Source of the DNA: a virus | IMG/VR virus record: IMGVR_UViG_3300009481_001875 | Coordinates: 1 to 21,649 of that record | DNA: 21,649 nucleotides | Reading direction: 5' to 3' (one strand) | Shown here: positions 1 through 7,677 of the stretch, piece by piece | How positions within the stretch are numbered: the first letter of the stretch is position 1 | How the letters are laid out: each line of letters starts with the position of its first letter | Translations under genes and position numbers: made by a program | The notes under the pieces: generated by a model | Told to the model about the DNA's origin: nothing | The model's input: the letters and a program-made list of their open reading frames with translations, nothing else | Databases searched by the model: none

Positions 1-1264
1 AACCAGACCAATCAATATGAATAATCATGGCATGATTTGTTGCACCAGGCAATGTAGTAACTTTTGCAAATAAATCATCATTATATTTGTAAGTATGTAA
101 TTTATTTAAATCTAAAGTACCTGTTTTTGAAGTTTGGGCTCTTGCATATTGATCTGCAGCTTTTTTCATTTCAAATTCTTTTGCCATATAAGCAACGACT
201 TTTTTATTTTCCTCTTTAATAGTTTTAATCTCTTCAAGAGTGTTTTGTTTAAAACTACCTTGATGATCAGTTTTATTATAATGTTTGTCACATTCTTTTA
301 AAACTCTATCATATTTTATAATAAGATTATCAAGATTAATCTTAGGAACATTCATATATAATCTTTTTGTTGCAGTAATATCTACTTTAGATTCAATATG
401 TTTATCTAATTGATTTTGAGTTTCAGATTCAAAAGAATCATTATTTGTAGGTAATGTATCATTTTTACCTTCTACATCACCTATCTCGTTTTCCTCTTTA
501 TTTTCATCTTTTGCATCTTCAGTATTCTGACCACGACCTGTTTCTGCATTTTCTTCTACTTTCTCTTCAGTTTCTTCTTCTTCTCCAACATTCCCAGCTT
601 CTGTAGCATCTGATTCTTCTTCTTGAGAATTTGTTTCGGGTTGTGTTTCTTGGTTGTCGGCATCTATTTCTCCGTCTTGATCTTGGGTAGCGGCTGCCAT
701 TTTTTGTGCATCATCTTCTTCTTTTTTCTTTTCGTTTTCTAATGCACCAATAATTTCTGCAGCTTGTAAAACATCTTCAGGTGTCTTACAATCATCAACC
801 ATTTTAACTATTTTCATTTCATCTTCAGTAAATGGAACATCCTTTATATGTTTGAAATGTAGATTAACTCTATCCATTAAATGTAATTTAGAAACATTTT
901 TATTTTTTATACCAAAGAAATCTTGTTCAATTAAATCTTCATAACCTTTTTCAAAACATTTAACTGCACCAGGGTATTTCTTTTGAATTGCTTTTTCAAT
1001 TCTAACATCCTCTATAACATTAATAATACCTTTATTAAGATTTTTATCTTTAGCAGTTTCTAACATATCTAATGGGGTATATAAGGCGTGACCAACTTCG
1101 TGCAATTGCATCAACTCTTGAATATTGTCATTCATACCTTCATATATTGGGAGTGTCAAAATTCTGTGTTTGACATCAAAACTTGCAGTATTTACTTTAT
1201 TCCATTCAATAGTAATATTTTCAGTAGCAAGTAATTTTGCGATTGTTGTTTTTTTGTTATTCAT
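1..1264 (-). CDS. CobT-like metallopeptidase / von Willebrand A protein (3' end beyond window)
   Basis: I see 421 codons from ATG at 1264, still open at the window edge. Near residues 55-59 is HEVGH, an HExxH zinc site, and about 30 residues on is NVIEDVRIE, an N-x-x-ED-x-R-x-E segment that supplies the third metal ligand in CobT-like proteins. A long Glu/Asp/Gln/Asn-rich linker (about residues 180-280) follows. The last visible residues are HIDWSG, the start of a DxSxS MIDAS motif, so a VWA domain probably begins at the edge. This arrangement (metal-binding N-terminus, acidic linker, VWA) resembles CobT, which partners the AAA+ ATPase CobS; marine T4-like phages often carry cobS-like genes. 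A partner is not in this window. The start has a good ribosome site (GAGGG about 6 nt upstream). Function in the phage is unknown; a chaperone-like or protease role is inference. Confidence 0.75.
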   Translation of the reverse strand, partial: MNNKKTTIAKLLATENITIEWNKVNTASFDVKHRILTLPIYEGMNDNIQELMQLHEVGHALYTPLDMLETAKDKNLNKGIINVIEDVRIEKAIQKKYPGAVKCFEKGYEDLIEQDFFGIKNKNVSKLHLMDRVNLHFKHIKDVPFTEDEMKIVKMVDDCKTPEDVLQAAEIIGALENEKKKEEDDAQKMAAATQDQDGEIDADNQETQPETNSQEEESDATEAGNVGEEEETEEKVEENAETGRGQNTEDAKDENKEENEIGDVEGKNDTLPTNNDSFESETQNQLDKHIESKVDITATKRLYMNVPKINLDNLIIKYDRVLKECDKHYNKTDHQGSFKQNTLEEIKTIKEENKKVVAYMAKEFEMKKAADQYARAQTSKTGTLDLNKLHTYKYNDDLFAKVTTLPGATNHAMIIHIDWSG

Positions 1265-1276
1265 AATACCCTCATC

Positions 1277-1318
1277 AATTTATAATTAAACTTAACATAG
1301 TTATATATTAATTGTCAA
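1277..1318 (-). promoter_or_regulatory. Candidate promoter for the CobT-like gene
   Basis: A perfect TTGACA (-35 type) lies at 1313-1318, overlapping the stop codon of the upstream aminotransferase gene, but no good -10 box sits 16-18 nt downstream of it. TATAAATT at 1277-1284 matches the T4 late box TATAAATA at 7 of 8 positions, but starts from it would leave only a few bases of leader. Either or neither may be used. Confidence 0.3.
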
Positions 1319-1911
1319 GGGTAAATGTTAAAAACTTTCATATTAGGTAAATAAGGATAATCTTCACTACTCCAAATTTTTTGGGAAGTAACATTTTTTA
1401 ATTTGTCTATTCCTAGTTGAGCAGTTTCTGGTGTCATATAATAGTGATATCCAATTGTATCTATATTTTGTTTTGCCCAAGGTTCATTATCACTCCTACC
1501 ATCATAAGACATTTTTTTTAATATATCATATTCTTTTTTAGTTGAACAAAGTATTGCACCACCTCTTCCTAAATTTAACATTTTTTTAAATTGAAAACTC
1601 AAACACATTAATTGATTTTTTACATAGGATTTTTGTTTAAAACAAACGGCCGCATCAACTATTCTTGTATTTCCTAAAAAATAAGATTCTTGCCAAAGGT
1701 AATCAGAAAAATTAAATTGTATATTTAGTTTCATTAGTGTAAAAGGCACACTAATATAAGTCCTTGCAGGTATGATAATACTAGTATTTTGTGGATTGTC
1801 ATACCTAAGAGATAACTCCAAAGCATGAGTGCAACTATCTGTAGCTATTGCAAAAGGAGCATTATAATACTCTGCAATACGTTTTTCAAATTCTTTTACT
1901 ATTTTAAACAT
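1315..1911 (-). CDS. Truncated DegT/DnrJ/EryC1-type PLP aminotransferase
   Basis: 198 aa. Members of this family make amino sugars by transamination of keto-nucleotide sugars using PLP. Visible signatures: an N-terminal FEKRIAEYYNAPFAIATDSC segment (family form: E-x-F-A-x-x-x-G-x-x-x-A-x-x-x-S-x-T), VDAA near residue 86 (the Asp that contacts the PLP ring nitrogen), SFQFKK with the candidate Schiff-base Lys at 109-110 followed by LGRGGAI, and GYHYYMTPETAQLG matching the usual GYNYRM-x-x-x-QAA-x-G. Family members are normally about 370-400 aa, so this one ends after the large PLP domain and lacks the C-terminal small domain. It ends cleanly with no obvious continuation in another frame. It could be a minimal active form, a degenerate copy, or work with another subunit. 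It is preceded by an unusual leader RNA. Confidence 0.75.
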   Translation of the reverse strand: MFKIVKEFEKRIAEYYNAPFAIATDSCTHALELSLRYDNPQNTSIIIPARTYISVPFTLMKLNIQFNFSDYLWQESYFLGNTRIVDAAVCFKQKSYVKNQLMCLSFQFKKMLNLGRGGAILCSTKKEYDILKKMSYDGRSDNEPWAKQNIDTIGYHYYMTPETAQLGIDKLKNVTSQKIWSSEDYPYLPNMKVFNIYP

Positions 1912-1999
1912 TCGTTAAAATACCCCCAAAATACGGTGATACAATCATACACGAGAGGTTCTTTCCACCCACCTAGTGACCTGCTGAGCGTCTTGTTTT
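1912..1999 (-). ncRNA. Structured leader RNA upstream of the aminotransferase gene (candidate wcaG-type RNA)
   Basis: All other neighbours in this cassette overlap, but 88 nt separate the dehydrogenase stop from the aminotransferase ATG. The stretch is clearly richer in GC (close to half) than the flanking roughly 30% sequence. It can form AGGU/ACCU (1974-1971 with 1959-1956) closing an 11-nt loop; GGUG in that loop (1969-1966) complements CACC (1938-1935) downstream, a possible pseudoknot, with an alternative local hairpin UGAU-UGU-AUCA (1947-1937). A GGGGG (1927-1923) is the only Shine-Dalgarno-like element before the start codon and could be sequestered. The wcaG RNA motif is a pseudoknotted cis-element described in cyanobacteria, cyanophages and marine metagenomes upstream of exopolysaccharide-type genes. 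The context fits; family identity is a hypothesis I could not check. Confidence 0.45.
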
Positions 2000-3094
2000 T
2001 CACGCCCAAATGTCATAAATGTGTTTTTTGAATAAATCATATCTAGATACGTTATCTCCTTGATGAACTTTCACAAAAACATCACAATCATCAGAATTAG
2101 TAATTTGCCCACCAAGTTTTTTAACATAATGTTGTATCAAAAGAGAGTAACTTCCATCAGTACAATCCACATTTTCTTTAAAACTATCTGAAGAAAAATA
2201 AACTTTGTTTCCTAATTTTAAAATTTCTTTGGCTCTAGTAAAAGCTTGTTTCTCTCTTATTTTCATGGTATCACCAAACATATCATAATCTAAATTTAAT
2301 TTTTTAGATAACCATCTCAATGCAATATTATCTCTAGGATGACAACTTCCACCATCACCCATACCAGGTTTCATATATCTTTCACTCATAATTCTCATTG
2401 TAGATTTTGCAAGTGCATCTGCAATCACATTTGGATTTGTATAGTCTAATTTTGCAGAAACATCTCTAATCATATTAACAAAATTAATTTTTTGAGTTAT
2501 GAAAGTATTATAAAACATTTTTATACACTCGGCTTCTTCCCAAGTTCCCATTTCATATCTAACTTTTTTACCACAAATGTCATCATATAAAGTGGTTAAT
2601 ACTATACCATAATAACTACTTTTTGTAAAAGAAATTTCTCCACCTAAAATAATCATCTCTGGATTTATCATATCTTCTTTTACTGTGCCTTGAGCAATTA
2701 AATATGGATTGTAGATTAGATTTGTATTTTTAAGTAACGGACTTAATTCTTTTCTTATTGTGCCAGGTAATACTGTAGATATTAAAACTAATACTTGATT
2801 TGAGTTCATATATTTGTCTGCTTCAACTAAAACAAGTTTTATATAATCATAGTAAAAATCTCTTGGTATTAAATGAGAAGTTGGCTCTGAGCCATCATAT
2901 TCTTTTTCGTGAGGTGTTGGTACTGCAATGAACACAATATCTCTATCTTCAACACAAGACTTAATTGATTCTTTTGTTTCAATACCCTCTCTATGTTCTA
3001 TGTCATAACCAATAACATCATAACCCCTATCCAAAAAAACTTGAGAGCAAGGTATTCCTAATTTTCCTAATCCAATAAATCCTATTTTATACAT
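2000..3094 (-). CDS. UDP-glucose/GDP-mannose dehydrogenase family protein
   Basis: 364 aa. Enzymes of this family oxidise C6 of UDP-glucose, GDP-mannose or UDP-HexNAc with two NAD+ to give uronic acid sugars. The N-terminus KIGFIGLGKLGIP is the Rossmann G-x-G-x-x-G site with the acidic Asp after strand 2 (GYDIEHREG). IAVPTP near 56-61, STVLPGT (106-112) and GGSCHPRD with catalytic Cys251 match the family (usual G-G-S-C-F-P-K-D). The YNPYLIAQGT segment corresponds to the family's S-P-E-x-x-x-x-G-x region, and differs from it. It is shorter than typical members (about 390-450 aa), mostly at the C-terminal sugar-binding domain, so the substrate may differ. Its start overlaps the end of the oxygenase gene by 8 bases, indicating translational coupling. 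The candidate leader RNA follows directly. Confidence 0.82.
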   Translation of the reverse strand: MYKIGFIGLGKLGIPCSQVFLDRGYDVIGYDIEHREGIETKESIKSCVEDRDIVFIAVPTPHEKEYDGSEPTSHLIPRDFYYDYIKLVLVEADKYMNSNQVLVLISTVLPGTIRKELSPLLKNTNLIYNPYLIAQGTVKEDMINPEMIILGGEISFTKSSYYGIVLTTLYDDICGKKVRYEMGTWEEAECIKMFYNTFITQKINFVNMIRDVSAKLDYTNPNVIADALAKSTMRIMSERYMKPGMGDGGSCHPRDNIALRWLSKKLNLDYDMFGDTMKIREKQAFTRAKEILKLGNKVYFSSDSFKENVDCTDGSYSLLIQHYVKKLGGQITNSDDCDVFVKVHQGDNVSRYDLFKKHIYDIWA

Positions 3095-3584
3095 AGCAAG
3101 TCACCTGTAAAGTATATCTATTTTCAGTTCCTAAATTATAAGCTGCGTGTGATTCTGAACCTGTCCATTTTAAATATCCACCAGCATACCATTTTGTCAC
3201 AACTTCATTCTTTATTTGTAATAAATGTCCTGATTTAGAATCCTCTAAAAATATTATATATCTATGCACTTTTGTAATATCAAAATCATCTATGTTATAT
3301 GCTTTTTTAAATCCTTTGTACAAATCTTTATGTAGGGGTAAAAACATACCAGGTTTAATTAAATGTAATCCAGCACTCTTAATAGAATATTTATTAAAAT
3401 AATTATTATCTAAAGTTTCTTTAACAAATTCTGGCATAGGATTTGGTAAAAAATATATATGATTTCCTATTGAATGTTCATAAGTTTTATCTGAGTATTT
3501 TTCAAATCCCTCTTTTAAGTAAGTAGGTTTGAACTCATAATTTAAATTTTTATAATCTTCATCTTTCCAAGTTATTTTGAACAT
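3087..3584 (-). CDS. 2OG-Fe(II) oxygenase-like protein (cupin-type hydroxylase fold)
   Basis: 165 aa. A HxD pair (His85, Asp87 in PLHKDLY), a distal His146 (SESHAAYN) and Arg156 (NRYTLQVT) are spaced as in 2-oxoglutarate/Fe(II) dioxygenases: two His and one Asp bind iron, the Arg binds the 2OG carboxylate. The core HRYIIFLEDSKSGHLLQI and the Gly-rich turn before W140 support a double-stranded beta-helix similar to Asp/Asn-hydroxylase-like proteins. The substrate is unknown. In this cassette it could hydroxylate a sugar or peptide intermediate. The ATG follows AGAGGA by 11 nt, and a consensus sigma-70 promoter lies 40-75 nt upstream inside the preceding gene. It overlaps the preceding gene by 26 nt and the dehydrogenase by 8. 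Confidence 0.65.
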   Translation of the reverse strand: MFKITWKDEDYKNLNYEFKPTYLKEGFEKYSDKTYEHSIGNHIYFLPNPMPEFVKETLDNNYFNKYSIKSAGLHLIKPGMFLPLHKDLYKGFKKAYNIDDFDITKVHRYIIFLEDSKSGHLLQIKNEVVTKWYAGGYLKWTGSESHAAYNLGTENRYTLQVTCYV

Positions 3585-4611
3585 GATCTAAAAATTCCTC
3601 TTCTGCTTTTCTGTTTATGAAGTGTTTATAATTATAATCTAAAATATCTTTATTGTCAATAATTAATTTTTTTACTTTCTCTTTTCCCATAGAAGATAAA
3701 TCAGAAACAATTTGGCAAACCTTGGCCATTCTCTCTTCTGAATCACAATCATCATAATCTTCATTCCACATATGAGAAAAAGTTTTATATCCTAAATGTT
3801 TAAGTGTTTTTAATGTTCCTTTATCACCTACGATTATAAATGGCATTTTTAACATTATAGGTTTCCATGTTTTTTCACTAATATTTCTAAATGATAAATC
3901 TTGAAAATTTGATTCTGTAACTATAAAAATTAAATTATCATATGAGAAAAAATCTTCTACCTCATGTAAATCTGAAGTTTCTGTTTCTAAATTAACATCA
4001 TAATTTAAATTTCTACTTTTTAAGCTGATGTTAAAATTTGATAGTAAATTTCTTTTTATTATTTCATCTACAAAAATAGTTTTGTGACCATTAGGGTCAT
4101 AACGATTTAAACATAAAAACATTTTGTAATCATTTTGAAATTTTTTATTGAAATCTATGTTTGGAGCTTTAAATTGTTGACCTGTTTCACACCATTGCCA
4201 ATAAATTAAATTAAATATTGTTTTGCCTGTTATAGGATTTCTATGCAATATATTTACTTTTTTATAATCAATGTTTGCCTCTGCCAAATGAAGCAACAAT
4301 GGTTTCTCTATGTTCTGATAATCCTCTACTTCGTTTAACGCATCTATATAAAAAATACATTTATCTGAATTTATACAATCTATTATTCTTTTATCTATTT
4401 CTAAAAAAGGTTCTAAATGAAGTTCTAAAAGATATCTTCTTATAAGAGTGCGAAACATTAAAATAAAAACAAATTTTTCATTAGAGTTTAGTGCTGTTTC
4501 TACATCTACAAAAGAATGTTTAATATTATTTTTTAGTAATACTGTTTCTATCGTATGATCGTGAGGTGGTTTTTCCCTAGACTCATCAACAAATTGTTCA
4601 ACTATTAACAT
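3559..4611 (-). CDS. Glycosyltransferase-like protein (putative, family unclear)
   Basis: 350 aa from the ATG at 4611, which sits 14 nt inside the end of the SGNH-like gene; the open frame runs further upstream but would overlap that gene by more than 100 nt, so the inner start is preferred. The C-terminal half carries SEKTWKPIMLKMPFIIVGDK followed by a Leu-rich helix, LGYKTF, and MWNEDYDD. I associate this 'SEKT-x-KP-x-x-x-x-x-P-F-I-x-x-G ... LG-x-x-T-F ... -x-E-x-YD' pattern with glycosyltransferase-like proteins of viruses and marine bacteria whose acceptor is unknown, with some likeness to fucosyltransferase folds. No signal peptide or membrane segment is seen. It sits among nucleotide-sugar and transfer genes, which supports a sugar-transfer role. 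The family call is from pattern memory only. Confidence 0.5.
   Translation of the reverse strand: MLIVEQFVDESREKPPHDHTIETVLLKNNIKHSFVDVETALNSNEKFVFILMFRTLIRRYLLELHLEPFLEIDKRIIDCINSDKCIFYIDALNEVEDYQNIEKPLLLHLAEANIDYKKVNILHRNPITGKTIFNLIYWQWCETGQQFKAPNIDFNKKFQNDYKMFLCLNRYDPNGHKTIFVDEIIKRNLLSNFNISLKSRNLNYDVNLETETSDLHEVEDFFSYDNLIFIVTESNFQDLSFRNISEKTWKPIMLKMPFIIVGDKGTLKTLKHLGYKTFSHMWNEDYDDCDSEERMAKVCQIVSDLSSMGKEKVKKLIIDNKDILDYNYKHFINRKAEEEFLDHVQNNLER
3631..3659 (-). promoter_or_regulatory. Consensus sigma-70 promoter inside the glycosyltransferase-like gene
   Basis: TTGACA (3659-3654), 17-nt spacer, TATAAT (3636-3631): a perfect match to the bacterial housekeeping promoter. It reads toward the oxygenase and dehydrogenase genes; transcription would begin near 3624, giving a leader of about 40 nt that contains AGAGGA. 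In AT-rich DNA single boxes are common, but a 12-of-12 match with ideal spacing close to a gene start is unlikely by chance. Confidence 0.6.
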
Positions 4612-5408
4612 ATTCACACCATTGCTCTGCCCAAAGTCTATGAGATTTTTCACTTGGGTGTCTGTCATTACCTTTAATATTAAACCAAGATTGCACTCCG
4701 TTTTTCTTTTTACACCATTCAACCATTGTATTACCACCTATAAATTTTTCTATAGGCCAACCCCAAAAACATTTCTCATCAATTAATGCAGAAATTTTTT
4801 CTTCCATTAAAAGTTTAGAAGAAGTTTCTCTCATATATCGCCATTCCTCTTCAAATTCTAAACAAGGTAATGTTGCTATTGCTTGAAAACAATAATATGG
4901 TATATTCAAATCTTTACATAAATTTTGAATATCATAGTAATATTGTAATGATTGTTTTGCTAAATGTTCAAAAATTGGATATCGTAAAAAATCTTGAGAG
5001 GGGTCATTAGTTTTAACATTTATCATTTCTTTAAAACGACTTGTGGGTATTTGATTTCTACCAACTCCTGGCCCGTATGTCCAATAATAATCTCCGTTGT
5101 AAATACCAGTTTCTTCCATTTGCATAGGTGTATATCTTGTTGAAGTTTCATAATCTAATCTTGTCCATTCTCCACCCAACAAATACATACCCAATATCTT
5201 TTGGATCATATTTCATAATTTCATTAAATACTCTATATTTGATTTGTCGATTACCAGAACCACATTGTCCTAAATTAATAACTTCCATTCCAAGAAGTTC
5301 TCCAACAAACTCTGGCCAAGTATTATGTTTATAACCTAATGTTAATGGTTGTCTTTTGTCTGTAAAACTACAACCACCTGCAATAATTTTTTTAGAATAC
5401 TTTGACAT
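4598..5408 (-). pseudogene. SGNH hydrolase-like protein, reading frame broken near 5170
   Basis: Two overlapping frames carry halves of one SGNH/GDSL hydrolase-like protein. The first frame (ATG 5408, stop 5148) has KKIIAGGCSFT with the block I nucleophile Ser, GQCGSGNRQI (block II region) and YVFVGW. The second frame (to 4598) continues EWTRLDYETSTRY and ends with NDRHPSEKSHRLWAEQW, the block V Asp-x-x-His pair. Joining them as W-EW or W-(S)-EW needs removal of one base or addition of two at TGG-A-GAATGG, near 5167-5173. Joined length is about 270 aa, right for this family, which includes acyl esterases and sugar O-acetyl modifying enzymes. An independent restart at ATG 5209 would lack the nucleophile. 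This may be a sequencing error, a real mutation or recoding. The start overlaps the carbamoyltransferase end by 17 nt. Confidence 0.65.
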
Positions 5409-6717
5409 TATATTTTTTCTCAAATCTTTTTGCATCATCCCAAGAGTTCACTATGGGTTCACCTCTAATGTTTAATGATGTATTTAATAACATTGGACAA
5501 CCAGTCAGTTCATACCACTCTTCTAGTATTGGTCTAATGACAGATACACAATCTTTCTTTACTATTTGAACTCTACTTGTATTATCTATGTGTGTTACTG
5601 CTTTATATTCGTGCTTTGCTTTTGCAACAAATTGCATATACTCATTCATTGGTCCTTCAAAATATTTGTCTGCATATTCTTCTAATATTGCAGGTGCAAA
5701 TGGTCTAAACTTTTGTCTTTTCTTAACTATATTAACTATGTCTTTTATAAATTTTCCTCTAGGGTCTGCAAGTAAAGAACGATTGCCTAATGCTCTTGGG
5801 CCAAATTCTGCCTTCCCATTTGCAATTCCACACATTTTATTCTTCAACAAAAAATCTACAACCTTTTTAGGACTAAAATTTTTTGTATATATGTCGTGGC
5901 CCAAATATGGGTGTTTCCAATTCAATTTCTTCTTCTCAATTAAGGCAGCTGCCCCTAAGCTTGAACCAGCATCACCAGGTGCTGGCATAATCCAAATGTT
6001 TTTATTTTTTATGCGTGAGTTTGCAACACAATTTAACGCACAACCACCCATAATAATTAAATTTTTCTTTGGACACATTTCTACAAGTTCTAAAAGTTTC
6101 TTCTCATAAAGTGCCTGAACACTTGCAGCCAAATCTTCTTTTCGAGCTCCAAGAAACATATTACCAAGACCTTTGTGATTATTTTGATAAAGTAACTCTT
6201 CCATATCATATTTTGGTTCACCGAAGGCAGACATTCCCATTGTGATATATTCTTCTTCATTTGGTTTCAATCCTATTTTTTCTGTAACAGCAGAGTATAA
6301 CAATCCAAGTGAATAAGGATAATTCCAAGTTTTAATTTTTTTCATATTATCCCATATAGAGATTGTATTCCATTCTCCTATTGCATCAATAACTAAAATA
6401 TTACAATCATCAAAGGGAGCAGTATAATAACCTGCAGCTGCGTGTGTTTCGTGATGTCCAAAATAGTAATCGTGTTTCCATCTTGGCCATTGTAGTTTTT
6501 GACCTCCAAAGAATCTTCTTATATTTTTTAGAAAGGGTTTTTCATAAAACGCAGATTTATCATAGTCTGGTAAAAATGCATATTGTGTTTTGTCTATGAA
6601 TTTGCAATTCTTAATTCTAGTATATCGCTCACTATGACCTGCAATTATTATTTCACTATCATCTAGATAAGTAAAAGCTGCATCATGATATCCCTCTGAT
6701 ATTCCTAGTTTAATCAT
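5392..6717 (-). CDS. NodU/CmcH-type carbamoyltransferase
   Basis: 441 aa. The family transfers a carbamoyl group from carbamoyl phosphate, through carbamoyl-adenylate, to a hydroxyl of a sugar or antibiotic. Visible signatures: GISEGYHDAA at the N-terminus, GHHETHAAAGYY (His88, His89, His92; the metal/adenylate site of TobZ-like enzymes), an actin-like fold core with IDAIGEW, MGMSAFGEP, GGCALNCVAN (224-233), PAPGDAGSSLGAA, then the C-terminal YrdC-partner-like segment AEFGPRALGNRSLLADPR (303-320), FRPFAPAIL and LLNTSLNIRGEPIV (410-423). It is shorter than NodU (about 560-600 aa) yet retains all core motifs. It overlaps the radical SAM gene by 8 nt. Together with the dehydrogenase, aminotransferase and transferase-like genes it suggests decoration of a carbohydrate. 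Acceptor unknown. Confidence 0.9.
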   Translation of the reverse strand: MIKLGISEGYHDAAFTYLDDSEIIIAGHSERYTRIKNCKFIDKTQYAFLPDYDKSAFYEKPFLKNIRRFFGGQKLQWPRWKHDYYFGHHETHAAAGYYTAPFDDCNILVIDAIGEWNTISIWDNMKKIKTWNYPYSLGLLYSAVTEKIGLKPNEEEYITMGMSAFGEPKYDMEELLYQNNHKGLGNMFLGARKEDLAASVQALYEKKLLELVEMCPKKNLIIMGGCALNCVANSRIKNKNIWIMPAPGDAGSSLGAAALIEKKKLNWKHPYLGHDIYTKNFSPKKVVDFLLKNKMCGIANGKAEFGPRALGNRSLLADPRGKFIKDIVNIVKKRQKFRPFAPAILEEYADKYFEGPMNEYMQFVAKAKHEYKAVTHIDNTSRVQIVKKDCVSVIRPILEEWYELTGCPMLLNTSLNIRGEPIVNSWDDAKRFEKKYNVKVF

Positions 6718-7677
6718 CTTTCACCGTACAGTATTGTTTGCATTGTTTTAATGCTGTCTTTTGACTTTTCCAAGACTCTGGTAAAGTTTTGCTATACCAT
6801 TTTGAATCTAATATTTGTTGTAAAGTTCTCTTCTTTATATTGTGGTCATCTTTGTTATCATAATATTCTTTAAAAATGTGACTATTATCTCTATGACTTC
6901 CAAACAAAATATTAGTTTTGTCTGAATTTGTATATTCATATGTTATGTTGCAAAGGTAACAACAAGGCCAAACTTGACCATCTGGGTTTACAAGGACTTG
7001 ACCAGACTTCTTCCATTTGCAGACAATCTTTCTAGCCATTCTTTCTTACCACTTTCATTTGTAAAATAAAACTTATCATTCTCAAATCTATTTGATTCTA
7101 TAAATTGTATATCCTCTGCTCCATAATTTAAACACATTTTTTTAATTTTGTCAAGATAATTTTCATTATGTTTGAACACAATCGTAATTACTTTTGCAAT
7201 GGCTTTTGTAGATGATAGTATCTCCATATTTTTTAAGACTTTATTTAGAGATGTTTTTCTTCTATATTTTTCGTGCATATCTTGTGTGCAACCATCTACT
7301 GCAAAATTTACTGTTAATCTATTTCCACACATGACTCCAAAGTTCCACCAAAATTCCTCTGATCTCATAGACCCATTTGTATCTATTATGATTGAACAAT
7401 GAGAGTTTTTTATTATATATTCGCATATTTCATAAATGTTTTTTGCCATCATTGGGTCACCCCAAGTTCCACAAAAATTAATTATTTTCATCTTCTGTAA
7501 TTCTTTTATTGGAAGATATGTTTTAAACTCATCTAATGACCAAGAGAATACAGGTAACCAATCAACAGTTCCTAAACCATTTGTATCTGTTCTGTGACAT
7601 TGTGGACAAGCTGCATTACAATGATTTGTAATAGAAAACTGAATATCATTTATAACATCACCATTCCAAGTATTCAT
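6710..7677 (-). pseudogene. Radical SAM/SPASM protein, reading frame broken near 7030
   Basis: The first frame (ATG 7677, stop 6988) carries CNAACPQC (Cys20, Cys24, Cys27), the C-x3-C-x2-C cluster that binds the SAM-cleaving 4Fe-4S centre, then INFCGTWGDP and IDTNGSMR typical of the radical SAM barrel. The next frame (to 6710) carries CKWKKSGQVLVNPDGQVWPC and further Cys residues (CCYLC, KQCKQYC), matching a SPASM/auxiliary-cluster tail. The halves join at CTAGAAAGATTG (about 7028-7035) if one A is added to the AAA run, giving KKEWLEKIVCKW and a protein of about 320 aa. Lone initiation at the in-frame ATG at 7039 would yield only the tail. SPASM proteins often act on peptides or alcohol groups; the substrate is unknown. 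ATGA overlap links it to the methyltransferase. Confidence 0.7.

Noticed and set aside
1922-1999. Coding explanation of the leader: frame reading GGWKEPLVYDCITVFWGYF or GREKQDAQQVTRWVERTSRV
   Set aside because: Two minus-strand frames are open for 20-35 codons and read smoothly, but neither has a start with a ribosome site, both end within or at the aminotransferase start, and neither extends the neighbouring proteins in frame. An RNA element explains the base composition better; comparative data could reverse this.
1825-2031. Plus-strand open frame over the leader RNA and aminotransferase start
   Set aside because: It runs antisense over a well-supported gene start, has no ribosome site and gives a Cys/Phe/Tyr-rich product with no family look; the minus strand explains this region.
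5588-6109. Plus-strand 173-codon open frame within the carbamoyltransferase gene
   Set aside because: It is antisense to highly conserved family motifs (GPRALGNRSL and GGCALN) on the minus strand, so its openness follows from codon use there.
7130-7155. TTGACA-like box within the radical SAM gene as a promoter
   Set aside because: The paired -10 (TTAAAT) is weak and no gene start follows within a sensible distance.
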